Positions 33,263 to 43,257 of a DNA stretch of 64,000 nucleotides are shown here, piece after piece. The stretch is taken from assembly GCA_022539475.1 (NCBI GenBank), contig VCMS01000110.1, positions 62,001 through 126,000 on the forward strand, given 5' to 3'. Numbering within the stretch: the stretch's first letter is position 1; each line of letters starts with the position of its first letter. Position numbers and translations under genes: made by a program. The notes under the pieces were generated by a model that did no database searches, was not told the origin of the DNA, and worked only from the letters and a program-made list of their open reading frames with translations. The DNA comes from Gracilaria domingensis (lineage: Eukaryota > Rhodophyta > Florideophyceae > Gracilariales > Gracilariaceae).

Positions 33263-33270
33263 CTTTTATA
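33263..33270 (-). promoter_or_regulatory. TATA box of the secreted-protein gene
   Basis: TATAAAAG on the minus strand, 132-139 bp before the ATG at 33131. That leaves room for a 5' leader of about 100 nt. Confidence 0.5.
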
Positions 33271-35430
33271 GCGATCGGTGTGGCCTTTACTCCTTCTTTT
33301 CATGATGGAAGCTGATAAGGCTTCGAACACTGAAAGGCATAAACATGGCTCATTAGCAGGACTATGATAGGTACACATGACAATGACGCGGTCGATGGGC
33401 GATGACGATGGAAAGTTTGAGATTTTTTGGTAGCATGTCATGCCTTGGTTTGCGTACTCCTTCTTCGCTTCAGCAATTCAAAGGAGATCTTATGTTCGGA
33501 CAAAATGCTGGCTGGCGAGCTTTCAATGGAATGCGCGCTTTGAATTTAGGAATGGAGAGAAGCGTGTTGAGAGGTCAACCCTTTTCTTCCGTACTGAAAT
33601 TATGCTTTCGTTCGTGGGTGTTCTCAAACCAAAGGAAGAGCCCCTCCATGGCATCAGCAACATGTGTTACATGGTCCCAAATCCTTATCTTTACAGGAGA
33701 CGCAGAGAAGTTTTCATTATATGGGAAGCAAGAAGGACCAGACGTGGAGAACGAGCGGGAACATCAATTAAAGAAGTAGTCTTCGGTAACTAACGAATCT
33801 ATCGTAAATTGACGCATATTCGCGGTTTCGTATCTGTTTGTTGGCGTGCTTCGATATGACAACTTGATCATAAATACGTGGTCGTGATCACGAGCGAGGC
33901 TTGGGTCTTTGTATCTAAAGATAGTCACGGGATTGGGAACTCGTCCTTGGCGGATCAATGAAAGGATCATCAGCAGTTTCAGAAACTTGGCTCCGTCTAG
34001 AAGCCTGTCCACCCTGGAGGGGGAACCGCTACGAGGGAGCAGATACAAAAAGGTTTACAGGATTGTTCTGAATATTTGCCCAGCACTGCTCCGCCGGGAT
34101 TCTACGCGAAAAGGAAAGATCCGAAAGAGAAACTAGGGCATGATCAGTCACGTTCAGATTACAATGAACTGCAAAGCTGATCTTGAAAGGAGTTTCTGTT
34201 TGGAGTATCTCTTCTTAGGCTTACCCTCTCAACGTGTCTGATGGGGGCTATTGTTGATGACGGAACACATACGGGAGGGGTGGTTTCGTGATGCATTCGG
34301 CGGTTGCAGCAGGCCCATTGTTTCTCAATGGCATGATGAGTCTGAAGGGTTCACAAGAGCTGCAGCCAGACTTACAGAGAGAAACTATTCGTTTCTTAAT
34401 CTGGTTCCATGAACGTTTGCTGACCGCAGTGGTTTAAGCAGGCTTCATTCTTTCTGTGCGTATCCCATATGGCGCACACCTGTGCCGAAATCAGTCTGAA
34501 TTGGAAAGATAGAAAGCTGGCGAACACTTTGCCGAAACGAGTGCAACAGAAAGAGCTCATCATGTATACACAGCCAAGCTCTTTTGGTAGATATTCCGAT
34601 GGATGCGCATGCGTTGGGCGGCAAATGGCGACGCACATGTCGCCTGTCTCCCCTACGGACGCAGAAAGACGGGTTGGACCAGAAAGTATCGAACGGTAGA
34701 ACGGGATGCAATTGCTGTAGCCTATCTGTTGTTCAGTTGGAAGTTTTGTAGTTTACAAAAAAAAAGTCACGAGGTGTGTCGTGTCGGTCGAGTGTGCTCG
34801 TTTTCAAAAGCAAAAGGAGAAACATCTCGCGAGAAAGTTGCATTGCCTCTCGACCCGTTCCGTTAGAGATGCAGTTGCGTGCTGTTATGCTGCCAAGGGG
34901 ATCGGAGTCTGGCACACCACGCGGGGTGGCGTTGCACTTGTTCGGTTTGAAGCTGCGAACAGCACGAGGAGGAGCCGTTTGCCTCGAGAATTGGGAGCCA
35001 AAGAGGGATTGTTCATTGCGGCTCGTAACGAAGCGAGGTGTACATGGCCGGATGCGGATGTCAGTGTCGTGGCGCCAAGGTGAGCGCGGCGCAAGTAGGG
35101 CTGCGGGCTGGCGGCGCCTGTGGCGTCCCGGCGTCAAATCAGATCAAATCGCGCAAATGGCTCTGGCCGCCGGATCTGATCTGCTCTCGCACAAAATTTG
35201 ATCTCACAAGCCACGCTTTGCTCCGCGACGCTTCGTTTCTGCCGATTGCCATTGGAAGTTCCAATTTGGAACGCCGTCGCCGGGGCGGTGCACGCCCACT
35301 TACACGGCCTCTCCTCCACCGCCGTCGGCGGCCCGGGCGGGAGGCGACCCACAACCGCTCGAGCACCGCTCGAGCGCCACTTGGGCAACGCACGATGCGC
35401 CGCTCCACTCCCGCGCCTCCCACCACCACC
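33271..35430. other. spacer with no firm gene; GC rises sharply near 35 kb
   Basis: Overlapping short frames on both strands (33402-33793 plus, 33764-34048 minus, several at 34.4-35.2 kb), none protein-like enough to support. From about 34.9 kb the GC content climbs into the opine dehydrogenase gene. Confidence 0.4.
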
Positions 35431-35462
35431 ACGCTCACCACCCACCACGCTCACCACCCACC
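35431..35462 (+). repeat. two 16-bp direct repeats abutting a start codon
   Basis: ACGCTCACCACCCACC is repeated exactly twice and ends directly at the ATG of the opine dehydrogenase gene (35463). A C/A-rich leader of this kind would be unstructured, and the duplication may be a simple slippage product. Confidence 0.7.
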
Positions 35463-36548
35463 ATGAACGTCGCCGTGCTCGGCTCCGGCAACGGCGGCTG
35501 CGCCATCGCCTTCGACCACGCGCAGCACGGCGACCGCGTGCGCCTCTTCGACTTCCCAACCTTCCCCACCGCCATCGCCGCCATCGCCGAACAGCGCGGC
35601 ATCCACGCCGAGGGCGCGCTCACCGGCTTTGCGCCCATCGACTCGGCGGGCCACCACATTGAGCACGCGCTGAAGGACGCGCAGCTCATCTACGCCGTGG
35701 GGCCGGCGTACAGCACGCGCCCGTTCGCCGAGGCGTGCAAGCCGTACCTCCAGCACAGCCACATCGTGATCGTGTGCCCCGGCTCGTGCGGCGGCGCCAT
35801 CGAGTTCAAGAACGCCGCCGCGCTGCCGCTGCGCGACGCGCAGCCGCTGGTGGCCGAGACGTCCACGCTGCCGTACGCGGTGCGCGCCACGGCGCCGGGC
35901 CGCATCCGCGTGTTCCTCAAGCTGCGCGGCGGGCTGTACCTGGCGGCGCTGCCGGCCAGCGGCTCGGCGCGCGCGCTGCGCGCGGTGAAGCGCGTGTTGC
36001 CGGACACGCTGCTGGCCGACAACGTGCTGCAGACCAGCCTGCAGAACGGCAACCCGGTGATCCACCCGTCGGTGACGCTGCTCAACGCGGCGGCCATCGA
36101 GCGCGAGCCCGGCACGCTGCTGTTCTACGAGCAGGGCGTGACGGCGTGCGTGGGCCGGCTGATGGAGGCGGTGGACGGCGAGCGCGTGGCGATCGGCGCC
36201 GCGCTGGGCGTGCGCGTGCTGCGCGACCCGCAGCTGGGCGTGGCGCAGGGCTACGCCACGGAGGCGTCGTACGACGTGGGCTACTCGCGCGCGCCGGGCT
36301 TTCGCGGCATCCGCGCGCAGCGCAGCCTGGACAACCGCTACTTCCACGAGGACGTCGGCTACGGGCTGGTGCTGCTGCGCGACCTGGCGCGCCACGTCGG
36401 CGTGCAGACGCCCGTCATCGACGCGCTCATCGTCGTCGTGTCCGCCGTGATGGGCGTCGACTACTTGGCGCGCGCGCCGCGCACCGTCAAGTCGCTCGGC
36501 CTTGCCGCCGCCGCCACCGCCGCCGAGCTGCGCCAGCTGGTGGCGTGA
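35463..36548 (+). CDS. opine (octopine/nopaline-type) dehydrogenase
   Basis: A 361-residue NAD(P)H enzyme expected to condense a 2-oxo acid such as pyruvate with the amino group of an amino acid, giving an opine and regenerating NAD+. The N-terminal Rossmann fold shows GSGNGG at residues 7-12. The C-terminal octopine-DH domain has the family-typical NRYFHEDVGYGL motif near residues 291-302, followed by GVQTPVIDALI. Full length for the family, no intron, good start context. The gene is very GC-rich with strong C/G at third positions, unlike most of the window. No signal peptide, so cytosolic. Substrates cannot be read from sequence. Bacterial origin is possible but untested. Confidence 0.88.
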   Translation: MNVAVLGSGNGGCAIAFDHAQHGDRVRLFDFPTFPTAIAAIAEQRGIHAEGALTGFAPIDSAGHHIEHALKDAQLIYAVGPAYSTRPFAEACKPYLQHSHIVIVCPGSCGGAIEFKNAAALPLRDAQPLVAETSTLPYAVRATAPGRIRVFLKLRGGLYLAALPASGSARALRAVKRVLPDTLLADNVLQTSLQNGNPVIHPSVTLLNAAAIEREPGTLLFYEQGVTACVGRLMEAVDGERVAIGAALGVRVLRDPQLGVAQGYATEASYDVGYSRAPGFRGIRAQRSLDNRYFHEDVGYGLVLLRDLARHVGVQTPVIDALIVVVSAVMGVDYLARAPRTVKSLGLAAAATAAELRQLVA

Positions 36549-36697
36549 CTCGCATGATGTACGCACGGTTCACGTGCCTTTGTTGCCTCACAAATCGACC
36601 ATTTCCGTTTCTTTTCAACACATTTAAAATACTATTTGACGTGTACCTCCGTGAGCCTTAAAATGCATGAAAAGTTTTCAGTTCGTGTATTCGTGTA

Positions 36698-36743
36698 ACA
36701 CGAATGCGACGTGGCAAATAATATTGCCACGTTGCATTCGTGT
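36698..36743. terminator. 20-bp stem-loop after the opine dehydrogenase
   Basis: ACACGAATGCGACGTGGCAA (36698-36717) pairs with 36724-36743 with one mismatch, loop ATAATA. A second smaller palindrome (ATTCGTGT/ACACGAAT) overlaps its left arm. It lies 150 bp past the stop codon. It may be a 3'-end structure or a cruciform. Confidence 0.4.
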
Positions 36744-37115
36744 GCTGTGCTTCTGTTTCATGCACTCATTAGGTGGATGGGCGCTGTTTGGGCTGGACAT
36801 TACGTACCCCAGGATTCCTGGAGTGTTGGAGTGCCTGGATCGGCAGACATTGCTGGGGAGTCTGCTGTACGTGTTTTATCCGGTGTCTCAACCCGGGACT
36901 CGGTCTGTGCTGTGCTAAAGGTGGAGATGAAATCAACAAAACCTACGGCTTGTGTTCTGAATTCTTGCCCAGTCGTAGCCGATACGCTGATCATTGACGG
37001 CATGGATGCTACGTTGTCTGGAGGATTGCACGGAGGGTTTTTAGAAGAAGAGGTGGCTCCGGCCATCAAGCGGGAATCGCACAAGTGGGTGTTCACGTTC
37101 CTCAGCGAAGAGTAG
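36711..37115 (+). CDS. hypothetical short protein
   Basis: An ATG-started 134-codon frame that begins inside the stem-loop at 36698-36743. The second half has protein-like composition (VVADTLIIDGMDATLSGG, then an acidic/basic C-terminus). Not recognised. It may be a fragment of a larger gene rather than a whole one. Confidence 0.25.
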   Translation: MANNIATLHSCAVLLFHALIRWMGAVWAGHYVPQDSWSVGVPGSADIAGESAVRVLSGVSTRDSVCAVLKVEMKSTKPTACVLNSCPVVADTLIIDGMDATLSGGLHGGFLEEEVAPAIKRESHKWVFTFLSEE

Positions 37116-37162
37116 ACAAAATTTGAAGATGCGATTGAAGAACAGGAGACGCGGTGGCGAGA

Positions 37163-38272
37163 TCAGTGCCCCGCTTCGCGCTCGTGTTGCTCGCTGCGCG
37201 CGGCCGCGCGCGCTGACAGCACGACGAACTGCTTACCGTCGGACGGGCGCCGCGACACGACGGGGTCGCGCACGCCGAGGAAGCCCTCGCGCACCACCGT
37301 GTGGCGCGCCCAGTGCCGCGGGTTGCTCACGTCGTAGCACGCGCGCGACCCCGCGCACCAGCTCGCCGCCCACGCCGCCAGCGACAACGCCGACGCCGCC
37401 GCGAACGCGTACATGAAGCCGTCACGCACTATCGTCGCGTCGCGCGCCACGCGCAACGCGCACCGCCCCACCCCGTCCGCCGTGAACAGCTCGCGCCGCA
37501 GCGTGATGGGCTGCGCCCGCCCGCGCGACAGCAGCCTCGACGCTCTCGCGGCCAGCCGCGTCTCCAGCCCGGAGATGTCGAAGAACACCTCCGTGTGCCA
37601 TACCAGCCGTTGAACCCGCTTCTCCACCACATCCTTAACGTCGGCGCCGACTATGGGTTCCGTGAAGCTCACCGTCGTCCCGTTGCGGAACAGCAGCACG
37701 CAACTCTCCTTTTCGGTCTCGCCCTCTGGAGTCTGTGCGTTCGGTGCGGTGGGCTTATCCACGCAGCCCGTGAACAAACCAGATGCCGGCACAGCTTCCT
37801 CCACCACTCCTGCAGTCGAGAACGAGTACAACGGCTCCGTGCATTGCGCCACGTAATCGTCGCCGTCGAGAAACAGGTTTCCCGCGCGCTGTACCACCGT
37901 GCTGCGGTTTGCATCCAGACACTCTAACACAATGATGCTGGACAGCGAGGTGGTGTTGGCAAAGCTATCTTGTCTCCCTCCCGGAGCCAGAAACGTGCAG
38001 TTCTTCGTGTCCGAGCGAACGATTGTAGTCGGGTCGCTGTAGAACGAGTTGAACACCTCGATGATGATGAAGATCGACGTGGCCGCCGCCGCGAGGACCC
38101 GCGTTCGCGTCTGATGCCTTCGAATATTGATCGTTCCGTGCCGCTCGAGAGCTCTGTTTTCGAACAGGCAGTTCCAGCGCAGGGCGGCAAACAGGAGCGC
38201 CAGTTCGGATACCGTGGAGACTAACGTCACGATCAGACTCACATACTGTGACTTGAGAGCAATCACTGCCAT
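37163..38272 (-). CDS. three-pass membrane protein, paralogue 1
   Basis: A 369-residue protein. ATG 38272 is chosen because the homologous protein at 39175 starts at the same point (M-x-V-I-x-L-K-S-Q-Y). Two hydrophobic segments near residues 8-32 and 55-76 are followed by a large loop with even Cys and N-glycosylation-like sites (NTT, NRS, NGT), then a third hydrophobic segment near 285-308 and a cytosolic-looking tail with a SNPRHWA motif. The family is not recognised. It is GC-rich, like the opine dehydrogenase next door. It lies head-to-head with its paralogue, about 900 bp away. Confidence 0.75.
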   Translation of the reverse strand: MAVIALKSQYVSLIVTLVSTVSELALLFAALRWNCLFENRALERHGTINIRRHQTRTRVLAAAATSIFIIIEVFNSFYSDPTTIVRSDTKNCTFLAPGGRQDSFANTTSLSSIIVLECLDANRSTVVQRAGNLFLDGDDYVAQCTEPLYSFSTAGVVEEAVPASGLFTGCVDKPTAPNAQTPEGETEKESCVLLFRNGTTVSFTEPIVGADVKDVVEKRVQRLVWHTEVFFDISGLETRLAARASRLLSRGRAQPITLRRELFTADGVGRCALRVARDATIVRDGFMYAFAAASALSLAAWAASWCAGSRACYDVSNPRHWARHTVVREGFLGVRDPVVSRRPSDGKQFVVLSARAAARSEQHEREAGH

Positions 38273-39102
38273 GTCGAACGGCAGCACAGGTAAGAGAGGG
38301 CAGGCGACGATCAGCAGCAATCAAGTCAGCCCCAGACGGAACAGGAGAAAAGTAGAAGGCCAGCTCTTTTCTCATCGCACGTGCTTACGCTGCCCCGCAA
38401 GCGAGCACGTTTCAATGGTGTCGCGACCGTGTGAAGAAACCTTGTGGGATAGATCAAGTGGAATTGCACCCTTGCACATCCTTATACTTATTGATATCCA
38501 ACAAGGACTCTTCCCATGGTCAAGACTGTTGAGAAAAGTTTAAGGAGGTAAAAGTCTCAAGAATAGACCGAAGTAAATATTATTGGCCTTTTTCTCAGAT
38601 ATATAGTTATTATTGTATTCGGTAGATCACAAGACAGTCCAGAAGAGGCAAGGACCGCGCCCTGGTAAATAAACTATATTCTTCGTCCCTCGAAAAGATC
38701 ATGTAAAAACATTGCACATTCTTTTATAGGTGATATGTAATGGTAGAAATCCTGTTTTCAGTAGATAACTGCGCGTAGATAAAGCTGTCAAAAAAGCTTC
38801 TCTTCGCGTCTTGAATCGCTATACCGCAAAATCAAGTAGACTCAGATAAGTTACATAGAGAAAAGTAACATTCCAACCAAACTGTCACGTTTAATTAGCT
38901 TAGTCCAATGTACGTGGTAAAATCTTGAGATTGTTCTCCTTACTGGTGGCGTTTGCATGCACGAAGTGAGCAAGTACATGCGAATTTTCTTTCTGACAGT
39001 GATCATGCATCGGTGAGCTTCGTAATCTACAATTATAGGAGTGGATGTCACTTATTTCACTGGCTCGAGTGGTTACACGCTGTAATCCTCCTTCTTTTCT
39101 AG
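38273..39102. promoter_or_regulatory. shared divergent promoter region of the paralogues
   Basis: About 830-900 bp of AT-richer DNA between the two divergent genes. It ends in CTTCTTTTCTAG at 39091-39102 just before an ATG, which looks like a splice acceptor. No TATA box stood out. Confidence 0.35.
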
Positions 39103-39174
39103 ATGTTGCCTACGACGAAAGCACTACCCTGCCCCCAAATGTTTCCCCCGCCAGCTTCTCGCAGAGCAGTCACC

Positions 39175-40308
39175 ATGATAGTGATTCCCCTCAAGTCGCA
39201 ATACGTCACTCTCATCATCACGTTCATCTCTGCCGCCTCCGAGCTCGCTCTCCTGTTCGCAGCGCTGCGTTGGAACTGCTTTTACGAATGTAAGGCACTT
39301 CAGCGAGGACGTCGCATCGCCGTACGCCACCATCTCACTCGCACTAAACTCGTGGCCTTCGCGAGCACCTTTATCTTCGTCACCATTGAAATCTTGCACT
39401 CGTTTTATGGAAATCCGACAACCATCGAGAGGTCGGAGACAAGGCCCTGCAGTTTTCTGACCCATAGCGATGGTCAAGAGAACTTGACGCGCACTGAATT
39501 TCCCTTCAGTCCCATTGCGCTTTCATGTCTGGGCGCAAATGGCACCACGATTTGGCAGAGTGCTGGAAACATGTTCGAGGATGGTGACGACTTCAGTATC
39601 CAATGTTCGGACATGCTATATTTCTATGAGCGGGAACCTCAGTTGGATACATCCCTACCGGAAGATCATGTGATGAAATGTACGCCAGCTCCGCAGACAG
39701 AGAATGTCCCTGAGAGCGAGAAACAACTATGTTTACTTCTTTATCGGAGAGGAAGTCGAGTAACGTTTTCCGGAGTGCGGTCCCCAAGCGAACTCGAAAA
39801 AGTAAAGGATGATCTTAAAAGAATTAAACTGTGGTCAACATATGTGCTGTTCGATGTTGCAGGAAGGGAACGAGAGCTAGCATCGAAAGTCGTGTTCCAT
39901 ATAGCCCGCGGTGAAACAGACGAAGTAGAACTGCGGCGCAAAGTGTTCACGAGGGAAGGAAAAGGTGACTGCCAGTTTAGAACACAAATCGATGCAACTG
40001 AACTTAGCAAGGGCCTCTTGTTCGTGACGGCACTTGCATGGATAACCTCATTTCTCGTATTCGGAGTTAGTCTGATATTTCAGTGGCGGATTTTCTTCGA
40101 TATGAGCAACCCATTGCACTGGGCACAGAAAGCAGTTGTAGGGGAGGACTTCGACGGTACTGGGAACGCGGTGGCATCAAGTGTGGATGCGGATGGTCAG
40201 AGGTTTGTGATTTTGTCAAGTGAGGGAGACCTTAACCCACGTGGCCAGAGCATTATCAACCTGTTTCGTCAACGACACGATGGTGATCATGGGACAGATC
40301 ATGCTTGA
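39175..40308 (+). CDS. three-pass membrane protein, paralogue 2
   Basis: A 377-residue protein from ATG 39175. The frame is open back to another ATG at 39103, which would add 24 residues absent from the paralogue. Same layout as 37163-38272: two N-terminal hydrophobic segments (SQYVTLIITFISAASELALL and the FIFVTIEILHSFY region), a Cys-containing loop of about 200 residues, a third hydrophobic segment, then SNPLHWAQ and a polar tail. Conserved words include ELALLFAALRWNC, HSFY-x-N/D-PTTI and Q-x-FV-I/V-LSS. GC content is much lower than in paralogue 1. Function unknown; a surface or sensory role would be speculation. Confidence 0.78.
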   Translation: MIVIPLKSQYVTLIITFISAASELALLFAALRWNCFYECKALQRGRRIAVRHHLTRTKLVAFASTFIFVTIEILHSFYGNPTTIERSETRPCSFLTHSDGQENLTRTEFPFSPIALSCLGANGTTIWQSAGNMFEDGDDFSIQCSDMLYFYEREPQLDTSLPEDHVMKCTPAPQTENVPESEKQLCLLLYRRGSRVTFSGVRSPSELEKVKDDLKRIKLWSTYVLFDVAGRERELASKVVFHIARGETDEVELRRKVFTREGKGDCQFRTQIDATELSKGLLFVTALAWITSFLVFGVSLIFQWRIFFDMSNPLHWAQKAVVGEDFDGTGNAVASSVDADGQRFVILSSEGDLNPRGQSIINLFRQRHDGDHGTDHA

Positions 40309-40644
40309 AATGAACAAGGAAGAGGGTCGGTCTCACTTCGATGGTAGCTTCCTCTCATTTCCTTTCCCGTTTTCCCAGTGGGCTCAGAAGAGCAGTCGAA
40401 GGCGTCTGACTGAACCGCGACACTCAAATATAAACCATTCGGACCCGTGACACTGCTCGCTTGTCGCCCATGGTCGCGCTCCGTCAGAGGCTCAAACTCT
40501 TTGCTGCAACGACTCGCCCACTTTCTCGTACCTGTACACAAAGGTCCAGTACTGCGCTCTTGTAGGATGCCACGAAAAGAACCAGAATATATCTTGCACT
40601 TGACTGATCGCAAAGCTCCTACAGGCATGGCAAAAACTCTAATC

Positions 40645-40697
40645 AGATAAGGCTTGAGAAGTAAACTTCTCAAAGTTAAAGACGCAAAGCTCCTCTA
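40645..40697 (+). repeat. hairpin repeat family, copy C
   Basis: TTGAGAAGT at 40654-40662 and ACTTCTCAA at 40665-40673, with upstream AATCAG and downstream CGCAAAGCTCCT at 40683-40694, matching copy B. Confidence 0.55.
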
Positions 40698-41017
40698 GAA
40701 ATTATATTTTCATAGATAATTATTTCTCTTCAAGCGTTCCATCAAGCCAAAACAACTTCTTTGTTTTATATATTAGTCTTCCGATAATTAGCATATTGAG
40801 AAGTTTTTGTTCCGTGAGAGTACCAACTGTAGCTCTTCTTTATATTTGATATAGCATGATGCTTAATATATAATACCTTGACCCTTAGCTTTGAATTATA
40901 TATTTTGAACTTACTATAAAAAACAGAAGTTCTCGTACTCAACATGAAGTATTTACTAACGTTTAGACAAATTTCAATTTACATCTTGTACCGGAACACA
41001 TAGAGCTAGAGAACAAT

Positions 41018-41070
41018 ATCAGAGGTTCAGAGAAGCATGGCTTCGCTGAAAAGGGGACCGCAAAGCTCTA
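41018..41070 (+). repeat. hairpin repeat family, copy D
   Basis: TTCAGAGAAGC at 41026-41036 pairs with GCTTCGCTGAA at 41040-41050 (one mismatch). ATCAG lies upstream, an AAAAGGGG run and CGCAAAGCTC at 41059-41068 downstream. Confidence 0.5.
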
Positions 41071-41500
41071 CAAAATTTGAGAGCTTTGCAATCCAATTTT
41101 AGGAGCAAAGCTTAAAAATGCTTCTGTTTACTTGATATATTTTGTGTCGAAGAGTAAGAAATCTCTTGATGCAAAATGGCTTTACTCATTAAACTGATAC
41201 AAGAAGAACTAGAAATTTGCTGATATCTAAAGATCGTTTGAAAATTAACAGACAAACATTTAAATAGATTAGGTTTTTCGAAAACGATTTAAAAGTTGAA
41301 CTAATTTCCGTTAACAGCTTGTAAATCGTGTGAAAGTCACATGTGTCTTTTTAAAATCTTACTACATTTAACCAAAAAAGATGATGAAATGTAGAAAAGA
41401 ATACAAAAAACATATGCGTAGTTGGCCAAACACACGATTCCATATTCTTGTTAGTAGAGTTGTAGAGGCAGAAAAAAGGACCAAATTTGGTAGTAAAAAC

Positions 41501-41799
41501 TGATCATGATCGAGCGCGAGGCACACTCCAAACGCGAGCCAGTGCAAACCATACATAATCGCCAATCGCATATCGTCACCATCTTCAGCCTAAAGCCGAG
41601 CACGGGCTGAGCCGATACATGACAATCATCCCGACGGTCCCTATCGATAATCCCCAGTACCGGAAATCGATCCTCTAAAAGCTTAAGTAGTCTGGCTTTT
41701 TCTTCGTCAGTAAATGAGCCTCCCTATGATTTGAATATGCTTTTGTAACCTTGCAAACCACATTCTTGTTGCCTACTGCAGACCAAAAGTAAGCCATCA
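41501..41799 (+). repeat. copia-2 5' LTR
   Basis: TGATCATGATCGAGCG ... CCATCA, 299 bp, the same length as the 3' LTR and alignable to it end to end without large gaps. Confidence 0.88.
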
Positions 41800-41919
41800 A
41801 TCGATTGAACTCTTTTGGTTCTTTTCTTTCTGCAGTGAACCCCGAGAACTAATTCGTTTCTGACCAAGCTGGTCCTTCCGACCAAACAATCAACCAGTCT
41901 TATCGCTGTGGTGAGCAAT

Positions 41920-43257
41920 ATGCAACAGGCTTTAGTGCGTATGCAAGAACAACAAGCGCAAAGTGCCACTGAGTACGAGAACTTCCGTTAAGCTCTCGAG
42001 AAGCTTAACCTCGAACGACGCAATTTCGCTCTGCCTCCTGCTTCTAATGCCGCCGTTCGACCATCGTCCATGCTGTCCAACTCGGCGCAGCAACCGTTCT
42101 CACACCCCAACCATTCTGAGCTACCAAGCAATACAGCCAATTACAGAGCACACGGGCTACAACCCCATTTGCCCCCCATACTTCGAACCCGCCGACTGGT
42201 CGAGCTGCAACAGTATGTCACTGATGTCTATAGTCTAACTGACACTGAAGCACTTACTGTTGTGCCTTTCACGATCAAAAGGGAAGCACCCAAACACTAC
42301 AACAAACACGTTGTACCTGTGCCACGAAGATTCCGTGAGGCGAGTGATTTAATGTCTGAGCGATTTGACACTGTAGCTAACAAGCGTCGAGTGCCCAATT
42401 ACCTGCAAAGTCTCCGCCTATCCGACTTTCTTGATGGATCGACGTCCATCAATGAGGCTTTTCGCCAGTTGCCTGCGGAAATTCAAGCCCACTTCGAACG
42501 CATCCCTAATGATTTCCAGGGTGAACACTTCAAACGAGAACTCTTGATCGCATCACTACAAGGCCAAGACTGGTGCGCCATTGAATGTAACCGTCCATCA
42601 ACGACTTATCCGACGTTCCAAACCCTCTCCACGGCTACCGCTGACTGCGCTCAACGATACTGTTCTATCCAGAAGGCCTCTGGAAAAGAACGTGCTGTTT
42701 TCGGGATCGTAGATAAGACGATTGACATTAACTACGCCAACCCGCGTTACGGGCGTCCAATCTACCGGCCTTCCTTTCATTCAACGCGCTCTCGCCATTT
42801 CCACCGTACGTCGAATGCGCCATACCAGTCCCACCAACGCTATCGCTCTAGCGACAGGTGCTACGATTGTCGGCAGAAGGGGCACATGAAACGTGACTGC
42901 CCTCACTATTGCCGTGGCAAGAAGCTGCACCAGACCCTCTACAACTCCATAAATGACGCCAACCCCCATTGTGAAGACACCGGAGAGAACGCCGAAACAG
43001 TACAGTCCATACTCAATGCTGCATTGGTCGATTAGGCTAACGAGACCCCTGAGCATGGCATAAATGCCTCTATAGCAGCACTTGCTCCAGACGAGACACA
43101 TGACTCTCCAATGGACAAGACAGATGATTACGCCGAAGCTCCTTTCGATGTCAACCCGAATTTCACAATTTTCTTGCAGGCCTCGTCAACTCTCCACGCC
43201 GCCACTTCTTCTGCAGCCACCGACTATCTACTCCAGCCTTTTCAAAAGGAGATTTGA
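41920..43257 (+). pseudogene. gag: copia-2 Gag
   Basis: The frame opens at ATG 41920. It has an in-frame TAA at 41989 and a TAG at 43033, but remains protein-like between and after them, up to TGA 43255. A good zinc knuckle CYDCRQKGHMKRDC (C-x2-C-x4-H-x4-C) lies near 42860-42900. The pol frame overlaps in the -1 phase, the same relation as in copia-1. Confidence 0.75.

Larger units (their letters stand above)
40309..41500. other. AT-rich spacer with two hairpin repeats
   Basis: No supported gene. It holds two members of the small hairpin family (40645-40697 and 41018-41070). Confidence 0.5.

Noticed and set aside
35451-36566. Long antisense frame over the opine dehydrogenase
   Set aside because: Its repetitive Arg/His/Val composition is what the complement of a GC-rich gene with C/G third positions gives; the sense strand has all family motifs.
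35735-36661. Second plus-strand frame over the opine dehydrogenase
   Set aside because: Arg/Pro/Gly-rich shadow caused by the same base bias.
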